DNA of 11,770 nucleotides from JBLNBQ01 sp050260095 (GTDB lineage: Bacteria > Bacillota > UBA5301 > DYFA01), in the NCBI GenBank assembly GCA_050260095.1, contig JBLNBQ010000137.1, forward strand, positions 1 to 11,770, in the 5' to 3' direction. The notes beneath the pieces were generated by a model, which had not been told where the DNA came from, made no database searches, and was given only the letters and a program-made list of their open reading frames with translations. Shown in pieces: positions 1-6,941 of this stretch (positions are counted from its first letter, which is position 1; the number at the start of each line of letters is the position of its first letter). A program made the translations under genes and the position numbers.

Positions 1-1
1 G

Positions 2-406
2 GTCGGGGCCTTCATCCAGGTCATGACCGTGACCGGCGGGCGGGGCTTCCTCGTGAACCTCCTGCTCGGCGTGCCGGTCTGGGCGCGCTGGGCGGCGATG
101 GCGGCGGGCCTGCCGCTCTTCGGGGCCATCTCGGCTTTCGGTTCGGCGTCGGTGCTTGGCGTGCCGCTGCTTCTTGCGATGCTCGGACGCAACGAGATCG
201 TCACCACCGCCGGCCTTTCGCTCCTGGCGGGGCTGGGCGACCTGATGGTTCCGGCCGCGCTGGCCGCCACCCTGGGCGCCCAGGTGGCAGGGGTGACCGA
301 CCGGCGCAAGGTGCTCCGGTTCTGCCTCTGGCCGGCCGTGGGCGCGATCGGGGTGGCGATGGCGATGATCATCTGGGCGCCCCAGCTCGGCAAGTTGCTG
401 CTCTGA
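2..406 (+). CDS. C-terminal part of a polytopic membrane protein, probably a transporter (5' end outside window)
   Basis: The frame is open from the first codon of the window, and the residues before the first ATG (position 23) are hydrophobic and continuous with it, so this is the tail of a longer gene rather than a 127-residue protein. About four hydrophobic segments can be seen (around GFLVNLLLGVPVW, MAAGLPLFGAISAFG, GVPLLLAMLG, and a last one before the basic C-terminus). Short Gly/Ser-rich stretches (SAFGSASVLG, AGLGDLMVP) look like helix breaks of a secondary transporter. From memory, proteins of this kind annotated as C4-dicarboxylate-type permeases occur next to desuccinylase-like genes and pgsBC in other anaerobes, but that family name is not proven here. 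It lies 43 bases before a mini-protein gene on the same strand, so it is probably cotranscribed with the pgs genes. Confidence 0.6.
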   Translation, partial: VGAFIQVMTVTGGRGFLVNLLLGVPVWARWAAMAAGLPLFGAISAFGSASVLGVPLLLAMLGRNEIVTTAGLSLLAGLGDLMVPAALAATLGAQVAGVTDRRKVLRFCLWPAVGAIGVAMAMIIWAPQLGKLLL

Positions 407-427
407 GGTTGCCGCTCTGAGGTTCCG
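400..427. repeat. Imperfect tandem 14-base duplication across the stop of the first gene
   Basis: GCTCTGAGGTTGCC is followed at once by GCTCTGAGGTTCCG (12 of 14 bases identical). The first copy holds the TGA stop of the membrane protein and the second copy repeats it. It looks like a replication-slippage duplication with no obvious function. Confidence 0.6.
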
Positions 428-449
428 TTGGCCTGGAGGAGGGCTGCCA

Positions 450-599
450 GTGCTCATGTTGCGCATCTACCAGGGGATTCTGGCCGTCGTGGTGGTGCTG
501 GTGGCCGACGCGGTCCTGCGCCAGCGCGACCTGGGGCGGCAACTCACCGGCGGCCTAGTCCTGGTGCCGCTTTTGCTCAGGTCCTTCCTGGTGAAGTAG
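450..599 (+). CDS. 49-residue membrane mini-protein in the pgs operon
   Basis: A GTG (450) or, two codons later, an ATG (456) opens a 49-codon frame ending at TAG 597-599. A strong ribosome binding site, GGAGGAGGG at 435-443, sits 6-7 bases before the GTG, so GTG is preferred. The product begins MLMLRIYQGILAVVVVLV and has one clear hydrophobic helix (residues about 6-20). A charged stretch with Asp/Arg follows, then a second hydrophobic stretch (about 34-46) and a C-terminal lysine, so it could form a hairpin in the membrane. It fills the gap between the upstream transporter-like gene and the secreted zinc enzyme, with 56 bases to the latter. Its place suggests a small partner of the transporter or of the polymer system, which is inference. 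I recall similar short proteins at this position in related clusters but cannot verify that. Confidence 0.65.
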   Translation: MLMLRIYQGILAVVVVLVADAVLRQRDLGRQLTGGLVLVPLLLRSFLVK

Positions 600-655
600 T
601 TGTGAAGCAGGCGGCCCGCCAGGCTGGCCGGCGGGCGAGAAGAGAGGGAGAGAAC

Positions 656-1729
656 ATGATCCGTTCGCAGTGGCTGCTCCGGTTGGGGCTGGCAGGGATG
701 GTGGTCCTGGCGGCCAGCCTGACGGTCTTTGCGGCGCCGGTGGCGGTGCCCGCGGGCGCCCCGTTCCTGGGGCACGACATCCGGCCGGGCGCCGGGGTGA
801 CTCAGGTCCGCTGGCTATCCTCCTATTTCCCGGGCCTGGCCGGGACTCCCGGTGACACTCTGGTCTACGTCCTCGAGGGGAAGGAGCCGGGCGGCACCGT
901 CTTCGTCGCCGGCGGCACCCACGGCAACGAGATCGCCGGCATCATGGCCGCCACCGTGCTCGTGGAGCGGGCCAAGGTGACCAAAGGGCGCCTGATCGTC
1001 ATCCCCCACGCCAACAACTCGGCGATCAGCTACACCGAGAGCGGGCGAGTTCCGGCGTGGATCACCGTCGAGACGCCGAACGGGCCGCGCCGCTTCAAGT
1101 ACGGCTCCCGGCGGACCGCCCCCGAACACCAGGGCGAGCCCGACCCGGCGAAGTACCGCCACCCCGCCTCCACCGAGGAGCTGGACGGGAACGAGGCGCG
1201 CAACCTCGACCGGTCTTATCCCGGCAAGGCCGACGGGAACCTGACCGAGCGCATCGCCTACGGCATCCTGAGCCTCATCAAACAGGAGGGAGCCGACATC
1301 GCCTTCGACTTCCACGAGTCGGGGCCGGAGTCGCGGCTCGCCTGGATGATCGTGGCCAACCCGAAGAACCTCGACAACGGCGCCATCGCCCTGCTGAACC
1401 TGGAGGAGAAGGGCATCCCGATGAAGCTCGAGCCGTCGTCGGAGAGCTTCCGCGGCCTCTCGCACCGGGAATGGGGCGATGCGACGAAGGCGCAGGCCTT
1501 CCTCTTCGAGACGCCCAACCCGTCGCAGGTCGACGATCCCCAGGGCACCGACCCGGCGAACGACCCGCAGTTCCCCCTGTGGAAGCGCGTCGGCGTGCAT
1601 CTCGAGACCTTCCTCGAGATCGTCTCGGTCTGCAACGACGGCAATCCGCCCGCCGCGCAGGTCCAGATCACCGGCCTGCCGTCGCTGGCGGACCTCGAAA
1701 GCAAGGGACTGGGAGCCTTCCTGAACTAG
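656..1729 (+). CDS. Secreted zinc carboxypeptidase/deacylase-like protein (M14 / succinylglutamate desuccinylase type)
   Basis: The 357-residue product starts at ATG 656 behind a purine-rich AGAGAGGGAGAGAAC site. An upstream in-frame ATG at 428 has no support and would run through the mini-protein gene. Residues 1-26 form a signal peptide: basic start, then a hydrophobic run ending at VFAAP. Metallo-carboxypeptidase motifs follow in order: HGNE (89-92) as the first zinc pair, NLDRSYPG (183-190) as the substrate-carboxylate site, H220 in FDFHES as the third zinc ligand, and E285 in FLFETPNP as the likely catalytic acid. These are the marks of M14/AstE-like enzymes, which hydrolyse C-terminal or N-acyl amide bonds. 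Lying 1 base before pgsB, it probably acts outside the membrane on the polymer or oligomers made by the pgs system, for example as a gamma-glutamyl carboxypeptidase. That substrate is inference; a cell-wall peptide or another acyl-amino acid is also possible. Confidence 0.85.
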   Translation: MIRSQWLLRLGLAGMVVLAASLTVFAAPVAVPAGAPFLGHDIRPGAGVTQVRWLSSYFPGLAGTPGDTLVYVLEGKEPGGTVFVAGGTHGNEIAGIMAATVLVERAKVTKGRLIVIPHANNSAISYTESGRVPAWITVETPNGPRRFKYGSRRTAPEHQGEPDPAKYRHPASTEELDGNEARNLDRSYPGKADGNLTERIAYGILSLIKQEGADIAFDFHESGPESRLAWMIVANPKNLDNGAIALLNLEEKGIPMKLEPSSESFRGLSHREWGDATKAQAFLFETPNPSQVDDPQGTDPANDPQFPLWKRVGVHLETFLEIVSVCNDGNPPAAQVQITGLPSLADLESKGLGAFLN

Positions 1730-1730
1730 C

Positions 1731-2828
1731 ATGTACGCCGCGGTCGCCCTCGGGCTCATCCTCCTGCTCGGGCTCGTGGAACGGTGGGAGCAGCGCCGCT
1801 GCCTGGCGGTCGTCCCCATCCGCATCCACGTCAACGGGACCAGAGGAAAGTCGACGGTGACGCGGCTCATCCACGGAGCGCTTTGCGAGGCGGGCCTGCC
1901 GGCGGTCGGCAAGACCACGGGCACAGCGGCCCGCCTCCTCATGCCCGACGGGAGCGAACGGCCGGTGCCCCGCCGCGCCCGCCCCAACATCCGGGAGCAG
2001 CTCTGGGCCCTGCGCCAGGCGCGCCTCGCCGGGGCGCGGGCGGCGGTGCTGGAGTGCATGGCCGTCCGGCCCGAACTGCAGTGGGTCGCCGAACAGGAGA
2101 TGGTCAGGGCGACCATCGGCGTGATCACCAACGTCCGCCCCGACCACGCCGAGGTCATGGGCCGGACGCTGGAGCAGATGGCTGCCTGCCTGGCGAACAC
2201 CATCCCCCGCCGGGGCCTGTTGGTGCACGGCGAACCGCGATTCGCCGAGTTCTTTCATAAGCGGGCGGCGGAGGCGGGCACCGCGGTGCGGGCCGTCGCG
2301 GCGCCGCTGCCCGGGGAGGACGCCGTCTGGTTGGCCGAGGACATGGCCCTCGCGCTCGAAGTGACCCGGGCGCTCGGGATCGCCGATGAGGTGGCGCTGG
2401 CCGGGATGCGGCGGGCGGTGCCCGACCCCGGGGCGCTGCACTGGGTGACGCTGCGGGGAGAGGTTACGGCGCTCGACGCTTCGGCGGCGAACGACCCCGA
2501 GTCGCTCGCTGGTCTGCTGGCGGAGCAGAGAGAGGCAGCCGGCCGGCCGGCGCTGCTCGTCTACAACCACCGGTCCGACCGGCCCGAGCGCTTGCGCACC
2601 TTCCTGTCGGCCCCCCTTCCGGGCGAGGTGGTCGTGACCGGCGATCCGCCGGGGGCCGCGCTGCGGCTGGCCCGGCGCCCGGCAGGGCAGAAGGTGGCGT
2701 ACCTTTCGGAACGGCGGCTATGGCCGGTCCTCCGCCAGAAGGCGGCCGGACCGGGGGCGCCTCTGGTGGTGCTGTGCGGCAACACCAAAGGCTGGCACTA
2801 CTTGCGGGAGCAGGAGGGGGAGCCGTGA
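1731..2828 (+). CDS. pgsB: Poly-gamma-glutamate synthase subunit PgsB/CapB (Mur-ligase-like amide ligase)
   Basis: PgsB is the ATP-dependent ligase of poly-gamma-glutamate synthesis. It activates a glutamate carboxylate as acyl phosphate and adds the next glutamate in gamma linkage at the inner membrane face. The 365-residue protein has an N-terminal membrane helix (residues 2-16). The P-loop VNGTRGKSTVTRLI (34-47) is the form typical of CapB/PgsB, and KTTGT (61-65), ECMAV (108-112), TNVRPDH (133-139) and the C-terminal GNTKG (about 350) follow in the family order. Length is close to the usual 380-400, though the middle is somewhat short. It begins 1 base after the stop of the secreted zinc enzyme, and its TGA overlaps the GTG of pgsC by 4 bases, so ligase and partner are translationally coupled. 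Family identity is secure; the actual polymer (glutamate or another amino acid) cannot be read from the sequence. Confidence 0.93.
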   Translation: MYAAVALGLILLLGLVERWEQRRCLAVVPIRIHVNGTRGKSTVTRLIHGALCEAGLPAVGKTTGTAARLLMPDGSERPVPRRARPNIREQLWALRQARLAGARAAVLECMAVRPELQWVAEQEMVRATIGVITNVRPDHAEVMGRTLEQMAACLANTIPRRGLLVHGEPRFAEFFHKRAAEAGTAVRAVAAPLPGEDAVWLAEDMALALEVTRALGIADEVALAGMRRAVPDPGALHWVTLRGEVTALDASAANDPESLAGLLAEQREAAGRPALLVYNHRSDRPERLRTFLSAPLPGEVVVTGDPPGAALRLARRPAGQKVAYLSERRLWPVLRQKAAGPGAPLVVLCGNTKGWHYLREQEGEP

Positions 2829-3268
2829 CCGAGCGGGCCATCGGGTTCGGACTGGCGATCAACCTGCTGCTCACCGAGGTCTTCGGGTTGCCCTCGGGCG
2901 GGCTGGTCGTCCCGGGTTACCTGGCCCTCTTCCTGGGCCAGCCCTGGCGCCTCCTCGCCACGCTGGCCGTCTCCCTGGCCACCTGGGCGCTCGTCCGGTA
3001 CGTGTTCTCATGGGCGGTCATCCTGTACGGCCGGCGCCGCTTCTCGGTGGCGGTGCTGACCGGTTTTCTGCTCAACGCGCTGCTCGGCCTGGCGCTGCGG
3101 CACCTGCCGCCCCAGCCGCTCGACGTGCGGGCGGTGGGGTACATCGTGCCGGGCCTCCTCGCCAACGAGATGCTGGCGGCCGGCCCCTTGCCGGCTGCCG
3201 CGATCACCCTGGCGGGCGCGGCGCTCGTCCGCCTGCTGCTCTTCCTGACGGCGGGGTGGGGCGCGTGA
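2825..3268 (+). CDS. pgsC: Poly-gamma-glutamate biosynthesis membrane subunit PgsC/CapC
   Basis: PgsC is the small polytopic partner of PgsB and is thought to form the membrane part of the synthase and exporter. GTG 2825, overlapping the pgsB stop as GTGA, gives 147 residues, matching the usual length of about 150. An upstream in-frame ATG at 2720 lies inside pgsB and is not used. About four to five hydrophobic helices are visible, with the family-typical SGGLVVPGYLALF segment near residues 24-36 and a repeat-like GYIVPGLLANEM near residue 105. Its own TGA overlaps the next GTG in the same 4-base manner. No pgsA/capA follows, unlike the Bacillus capsule operon. Confidence 0.9.
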   Translation: MTERAIGFGLAINLLLTEVFGLPSGGLVVPGYLALFLGQPWRLLATLAVSLATWALVRYVFSWAVILYGRRRFSVAVLTGFLLNALLGLALRHLPPQPLDVRAVGYIVPGLLANEMLAAGPLPAAAITLAGAALVRLLLFLTAGWGA

Positions 3269-4275
3269 GACGCGAGCCCTACCTGCCGCCGGCCGGGTGG
3301 CTCTCCTTGCCCTGGCGGTCGGCCTGGTTCGCCGGCGCGGCCTTCCTCGCCGCGTTCGCGCTGGCGCTGCTGGCCGGGCGGATCCCGCTTTCCGTCGCAC
3401 CCTCCCGGCCCCTGCCGCCGCGGGTCGAGGCGGCGGCCGCCCGGGCCGAAGAGGCCATGCGGCGGGCCGAAGCCTTCCTCTGGACGGCCAAGCTCAGGGA
3501 GGGCGCGGTGCCGCCCGGCAACCTCGACTACCGCCGTTCGGGGCTCATCGGCGAGGAGTGGACGCCGCTCACCACCACCCTGGGGAGCCTGCCGGCCAAA
3601 CGGACGGCCACCAACACCCGCTGGGCCGCCGTGCTCGTGCGCGAGCTTTGGCAGGCGGGCCTGCGCCCGGGTGACGTAGCGGTCGCCGGGCTTTCGGGAT
3701 CTTTCCCCGGCCTCAACCTGGCGGTCGTCCTGGCCTGCCGGGAACTCGGCGTGCAGCTCGGGGCCGTCACCTCCGTGACTGCCTCCACCTACGGCGCCAA
3801 CCAGCCCGGCTTCACCTGGCCGGAGATGGAAGCGCGCCTTGTCAGAGCCGGACTTCTGCCGCGCACCTCCCTGGCCGTGACGGCGGGGGGAGACGCCGAC
3901 CGGGCGGCCGACCTCGATCCCGAGGGACGGAAGCTGGCCCTGGCCACGGCTCGCCGAGCCGCCGCAGCGCTCGGAGTCGAAGCGCTCGAACCGCGCGACT
4001 TCGCCGGGGCGGTGGAGGCGCGGCTCTCGGTTTACCGCCGGTTCGCCGCCGGGCGCCGCCTTCGCCTGTACGTCAACGCAGGGGGCACCGAAGCCAGCCT
4101 CGGGCGGTCCGAGACCATCCTGCGCCAGCGGAGCGGCTTTCTGCCGCCGGTGCCCTTCGATCTCTCCCGCGACCGCGGCGTCGTCGCCCGCATGGTGGAG
4201 GCGGGGGTGCCCGTGCTGCACCTGCTAAACGTGCGCGACCTGGCTCTGCGCTGGGGGGTGCCGCTCGATGACTGA
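3265..4275 (+). CDS. PgsW-type poly-gamma-glutamate system protein
   Basis: The start is GTG 3265, overlapping the pgsC stop by 4 bases, which gives 336 residues. One membrane helix (about residues 18-38) precedes a large soluble part, so the protein is membrane anchored, probably with the bulk outside. Near 140-150 lies VAGLSGSFPGLN. A conserved-looking TSVTASTYGANQPGFTWPEME region (169-189) and YVNAGGTEASLG (269-280) follow. These match my memory of the family called poly-gamma-glutamate system protein, found after pgsBC in clusters without a Bacillus-type operon. Its biochemical role is not established; the glycine/serine-rich motifs suggest an enzyme or a ligand-binding protein. Its stop overlaps the next gene by 8 bases. 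Confidence 0.8.
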   Translation: MRREPYLPPAGWLSLPWRSAWFAGAAFLAAFALALLAGRIPLSVAPSRPLPPRVEAAAARAEEAMRRAEAFLWTAKLREGAVPPGNLDYRRSGLIGEEWTPLTTTLGSLPAKRTATNTRWAAVLVRELWQAGLRPGDVAVAGLSGSFPGLNLAVVLACRELGVQLGAVTSVTASTYGANQPGFTWPEMEARLVRAGLLPRTSLAVTAGGDADRAADLDPEGRKLALATARRAAAALGVEALEPRDFAGAVEARLSVYRRFAAGRRLRLYVNAGGTEASLGRSETILRQRSGFLPPVPFDLSRDRGVVARMVEAGVPVLHLLNVRDLALRWGVPLDD

Positions 4276-4747
4276 CATTGCGCCGGCCGGGCGCGGCCCG
4301 GTCAAGCTGCTAGGCCCCGAGGAGACCCGCCGAAGGATCGCGGCGGCCCTGTCGGGAGCGGACCCTGCGGATGCAGGGCGACTGTCCCCGCCGCCCGCCG
4401 CCCGCGACGGCGTCCACCTGCTGACCCTGCTTCCGCCCTGGGTGGCCGAGGCGGGCGCGCTCTGCACCAGTCTGGCTGAACCGCCGGGCGGCACCTGCGC
4501 CTGGCTCTGGTGCGCCCCGGCTCCCGGCGCGCCGGGCGCGGCGTTCCCCAGCCAGCTTGCGCTCGCCCTGCCCGGGGGACGCTATGCGGTGTCCACCTGG
4601 GATGCCGGCTGCCGGAGGATCACGGCCAGCGAGTCGGCGGGGGGAGAGCCCTTGGTCTGCGGCCCGCCGTTCGCTGGCGCGCCCCTCGTCATCGCCGTCC
4701 GCCGCGTGGCCGCCGGATCCCGCCTGCGTAAGGAGGAACCGAAATGA
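4268..4747 (+). CDS. Hypothetical protein, 159 residues, coupled to the pgs operon
   Basis: I do not recognise a family with confidence. ATG 4268 overlaps the end of the PgsW-type gene by 8 bases, and its TGA overlaps the ATG of the next gene (ATGA), so it is a real, translationally coupled member of the operon. The first 40 residues are charged and Ala-rich and predict as helix; the rest is rich in Ala, Gly and Pro, with three Cys in the middle (positions about 66-81). The C-terminal third (GGRYAVSTWDAGCRRI, then GGEPLVCGPPF, then PLVIAVRR) has the rhythm of the beta-sandwich domain that ends some glycoside hydrolases, with a pattern of Y.V..WD, GG, P-P-F and V-I-A-V. That resemblance is weak. 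There is no signal peptide or membrane helix, so the protein is probably cytoplasmic. Confidence 0.7.
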   Translation: MTDIAPAGRGPVKLLGPEETRRRIAAALSGADPADAGRLSPPPAARDGVHLLTLLPPWVAEAGALCTSLAEPPGGTCAWLWCAPAPGAPGAAFPSQLALALPGGRYAVSTWDAGCRRITASESAGGEPLVCGPPFAGAPLVIAVRRVAAGSRLRKEEPK

Positions 4748-5157
4748 AGGCCCACACCAAGTACCTGACCATGAACATGCCCCGCCACCGGCAGTACGTG
4801 AACATCACCGGCGAGGTCGAGCAGGCGCTGGCCGAATCCGGGATAAAGGAAGGCATGATCCTGGTCAGCGCGATGCACATCACGGCGGGCGTCTACGTCA
4901 ACGACGCCGAGGACGGCCTCATCCACGACATCGACGACTGGCTGGAGAACCTGGCGCCGTACCGCGACGACTACCGGCACCATCGCACCGGCGAGACCAA
5001 CGGCGACAGTCACTTGAAGAGCCTGCTCATCGGCCACGAGGTGATCATCCCGGTTACCGGCGGGCGCCTCGACTTCGGCCCCTGGCAGCAGGTGTACTAC
5101 GCCGAATTCGACGGCCAGCGGCCCAAGCGGGTCATCATCAAGGCGATGGGCGAGTAG
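4744..5157 (+). CDS. YjbQ family protein (UPF0047, secondary thiamine-phosphate synthase type)
   Basis: The product has 137 residues, the normal family length, and starts at ATG 4744 with AAGGAGG just upstream (4730-4736). The family signatures are present in order: GMILVSAMHITAGVYVND (residues 38-55), the ETNGDSHLKSLLIG block (about 83-96) with conserved Asp/His, and RLDFGPWQQVYYAEFDG near the C-terminus. These residues line a metal-binding trimer in solved members. The family is listed as having weak thiamine-phosphate synthase activity, but its true role is unclear. It is the last gene of the run that begins with the transporter. A 76-base gap then separates it from the deoC start, so it may end the pgs transcript or read through. 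Confidence 0.88.
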   Translation: MKAHTKYLTMNMPRHRQYVNITGEVEQALAESGIKEGMILVSAMHITAGVYVNDAEDGLIHDIDDWLENLAPYRDDYRHHRTGETNGDSHLKSLLIGHEVIIPVTGGRLDFGPWQQVYYAEFDGQRPKRVIIKAMGE

Positions 5158-5233
5158 GCTTCGAAGTGGCGGGGGAAGAGGCGTCAAGGTGATACGCGGG
5201 CGGGCGTCGAATACTCCGCCGGAGGTATCTGAC

Positions 5234-5926
5234 ATGGAACAGTCCGCCAGCGCCCAGGCGCTCGCCAAGCTCATCGACCATACCCTGCTCAAGCCCGACG
5301 CTGCTCCAGAAGCCATCGCCAAGCTCTGCGGCGAGGCCAAGACCCACGGCTTCGCCTCGGTCTGCGTGAACCCGTGCAACGTCGCCCGCGCCGCCGACCT
5401 GCTGCGGGGGAGCGCGGTCAAGGTCTGCACGGTGATCGGCTTCCCGCTGGGCGCCAGCACCCACCTCACCAAGGCGTTCGAGGTGCGCGACGCGATTGCC
5501 AACGGGGCCGACGAACTCGACATGGTCTTGAACGTCGGCGCGCTCAAGGCCCAGGAGTACCAGGTGGTCCAGCGCGACATCGAGGCGGTGGTCGACGCCG
5601 CCCAGGGCCGCATCGTCAAGGTGATCCTGGAGACCGGCCTTCTGACGGACCGGGAGAAGATCAAGGCCTGCGAGCTGGCCAAAGCCGCCGGCGCCTCCTT
5701 CGTCAAGACTTCGACCGGTTTCGGCCCGGGCGGGGCCACGGTGGAGGACGTCCAGCTCATGCGGAAGACGGTCGGCCCTGAGCTCGGCGTGAAGGCCTCG
5801 GGCGGGGTGCGCGACCGGGAGACCGCCCTGCGGATGGTGGCCGCCGGCGCCACCCGGATCGGCACCAGTTCCGGAGTGGCGATCGTGGGCGGGGAGCGGC
5901 GGCCGGAAGAGGCCGCCAAGTACTGA
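5234..5926 (+). CDS. deoC: Deoxyribose-phosphate aldolase
   Basis: DeoC splits 2-deoxyribose 5-phosphate into acetaldehyde and glyceraldehyde 3-phosphate, the last step of deoxynucleoside breakdown in the cytoplasm. ATG 5234 is chosen because GGAGG at 5221-5225 lies 8 bases before it; an upstream in-frame start at 5189 has no ribosome binding site. The 230-residue product is of usual class I length. It carries LIDHTLLKP at the start, D96 in ELDMVLNVG, the Schiff-base lysine K158 in FVKTSTGF, and the relay lysine K187 in GVKASGGVRD. No other nucleoside-catabolism gene (deoA, deoB, pdp) is adjacent, so it stands as a single gene between the pgs operon and an unknown membrane protein. Confidence 0.97.
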   Translation: MEQSASAQALAKLIDHTLLKPDAAPEAIAKLCGEAKTHGFASVCVNPCNVARAADLLRGSAVKVCTVIGFPLGASTHLTKAFEVRDAIANGADELDMVLNVGALKAQEYQVVQRDIEAVVDAAQGRIVKVILETGLLTDREKIKACELAKAAGASFVKTSTGFGPGGATVEDVQLMRKTVGPELGVKASGGVRDRETALRMVAAGATRIGTSSGVAIVGGERRPEEAAKY

Positions 5927-6033
5927 AGTCCCCCGCTAGCCAGCGAATTGCCGAACTGGCGAAAAAATGTTCGGGTGAAGAAAGGAATCGCCTCCTCGCC
6001 GGCGAACATTTGTTTACCGAGGAGGTAATTTCC
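5927..6033 (+). promoter_or_regulatory. Leader with two competing pairings, one hiding the ribosome binding site
   Basis: Two exact inverted repeats interlock in the 107 bases before ATG 6034. The first is AAATGTTCG (5965-5973) with CGAACATTT (6003-6011). The second is CCTCCTCG (5991-5998) with CGAGGAGG (6018-6025), where the right arm is the ribosome binding site of the downstream gene and the left arm is a perfect anti-Shine-Dalgarno. The pairings cross, so they form either alternatives or a pseudoknot. In the first state the anti-SD sits in the loop and the ribosome site is free; in the second it is paired. This is the layout of a translational switch or thermosensor. There is a further small hairpin, GCCAG (5939-5943) with CTGGC (5956-5960). 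No ligand class is recognised. Confidence 0.5.
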
Positions 6034-6540
6034 ATGATTCCTTGGCGCGCCAATCAAGTCTTTGCAGCGTTCGCCTTTTCGATGGCCGGCGTGTGGGCGG
6101 CCACCGGGGCGCTTGTCCGGTTGCAGGTTCCAGTGTGGGCTGTGGCTGCCGGGTTGGGCTGCGTGGCCTTCGCCATCTTCGCGGCAGTCCTGGCTCTATC
6201 GCTCGGCGGTTCGCTATACGGCAATCGGCTTCGCCGGGCGGTGCGGGGAGGCAACCGGGAGGCGGCAGGCCTCTGCGCCGCCTACCTGCGCAACGCGGCC
6301 CGGCGCAGCGGGGATGACGCTTTCTTCAGCGACGATCCGTCGTCCGCAGCGCTGGAAGCCCTCAGGCGCGACCTCGCCTGGGCGGGGGTGAAGGCGAGCG
6401 TGGCGGAGATGCGGCAATACCTGGTCGTCAGCGGGTGGGCGGGCGCCAGGCGGAGCCGCGCCATCGCCGGCAGGATTGCGGGAGGGGCCCGGCGGGCGTA
6501 CAGGATTCCGAGGGTCGGAACGACGGCCGCCGGCTTCTAG
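6034..6540 (+). CDS. Hypothetical membrane protein with two transmembrane helices
   Basis: ATG 6034 follows GAGGAGG (6019-6025) by 8 bases and gives 168 residues. Two hydrophobic helices (about 8-28 and 33-57) are followed by a basic cytoplasmic region. That region contains an amphipathic stretch (residues 65-95, Arg/Ala rich), an acidic DDAFFSDD patch near 94-101, and a C-terminal tail with many Arg/Ala/Gly residues. I recognise no family. It lies downstream of deoC behind the structured leader and converges with the NUDIX gene: the two stop codons share the CTAG at 6537-6540. The unusually basic tail could contact membrane lipid or nucleic acid, but that is speculation. Confidence 0.75.
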   Translation: MIPWRANQVFAAFAFSMAGVWAATGALVRLQVPVWAVAAGLGCVAFAIFAAVLALSLGGSLYGNRLRRAVRGGNREAAGLCAAYLRNAARRSGDDAFFSDDPSSAALEALRRDLAWAGVKASVAEMRQYLVVSGWAGARRSRAIAGRIAGGARRAYRIPRVGTTAAGF

Positions 6541-6941
6541 GTGCCAGTTCCGGCGTCCAACAGGCGATCGACCACGATCCGGTCAGCCGGCGACATAGGG
6601 AAGGAGCGCAACTCCCCGGGTGTGACCCAGCGCAGCGCGGCGCAGAGCACCGGTCGCGGCTCGCCGCTGTCCACGCGGCAGTCGAAGGCGAGCAGGCGGA
6701 TGGCGCCGCCGGGGTGTTCGTGCACCACCTCGGCGACCAGGCCACCGACCGCGATCTCCACGTCGCACTCCTCCCGGAGTTCCCGCTGAAGGGCCTGTCC
6801 CGGGGTCTCGCCGGGTTCAACTTTCCCCCCCGGAAACTCCCAGAGTCCGGCGTAGTGGTCCGTTGGGCGGCGCTGAGCGATCATGATGCACCCCGCCCGG
6901 CGCAAGACGGCGGCCGAGACCAGAAGGGGCTCTTTCTCCAA
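6537..6941 (-). CDS. MutT-type NUDIX hydrolase (8-oxo-dGTP diphosphatase-like)
   Basis: MutT-like NUDIX proteins hydrolyse nucleoside triphosphates such as 8-oxo-dGTP to the monophosphate and so clean the nucleotide pool. The start is TTG at 6941 (reading leftward), because GGAGAGG lies about 7 bases upstream; a longer ORF to 7175 is low-complexity non-homologous sequence. The 134-residue length is typical. The NUDIX box runs from G39 (GGKVEPGETP) through REL-REE to V61, preceded by the LWEFPGGK motif that marks the MutT/NudG group. One box position differs: the Gly of the final EExGU is Asp60, a tolerated but uncommon change. The gene is convergent with the upstream membrane protein and divergent from the broken AEC transporter. 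Confidence 0.9.
   Translation of the reverse strand: MEKEPLLVSAAVLRRAGCIMIAQRRPTDHYAGLWEFPGGKVEPGETPGQALQRELREECDVEIAVGGLVAEVVHEHPGGAIRLLAFDCRVDSGEPRPVLCAALRWVTPGELRSFPMSPADRIVVDRLLDAGTGT

Noticed and set aside
428..655. N-terminal extension of the zinc enzyme from ATG 428
   Set aside because: No ribosome site, low-complexity Ala/Arg/Gly content, and overlap with the mini-protein; the signal peptide starts exactly at ATG 656.
815..2203. Long minus-strand open frame of 462 codons opposite the zinc enzyme and pgsB
   Set aside because: High-GC shadow: it has no family motif and lies opposite genes with complete catalytic motifs.
2917..4221. Minus-strand open frame of 434 codons opposite pgsC and the PgsW-type gene
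   Set aside because: Low-complexity Arg/Gly/Pro composition and no ribosome site; it is a shadow of the coupled plus-strand genes.
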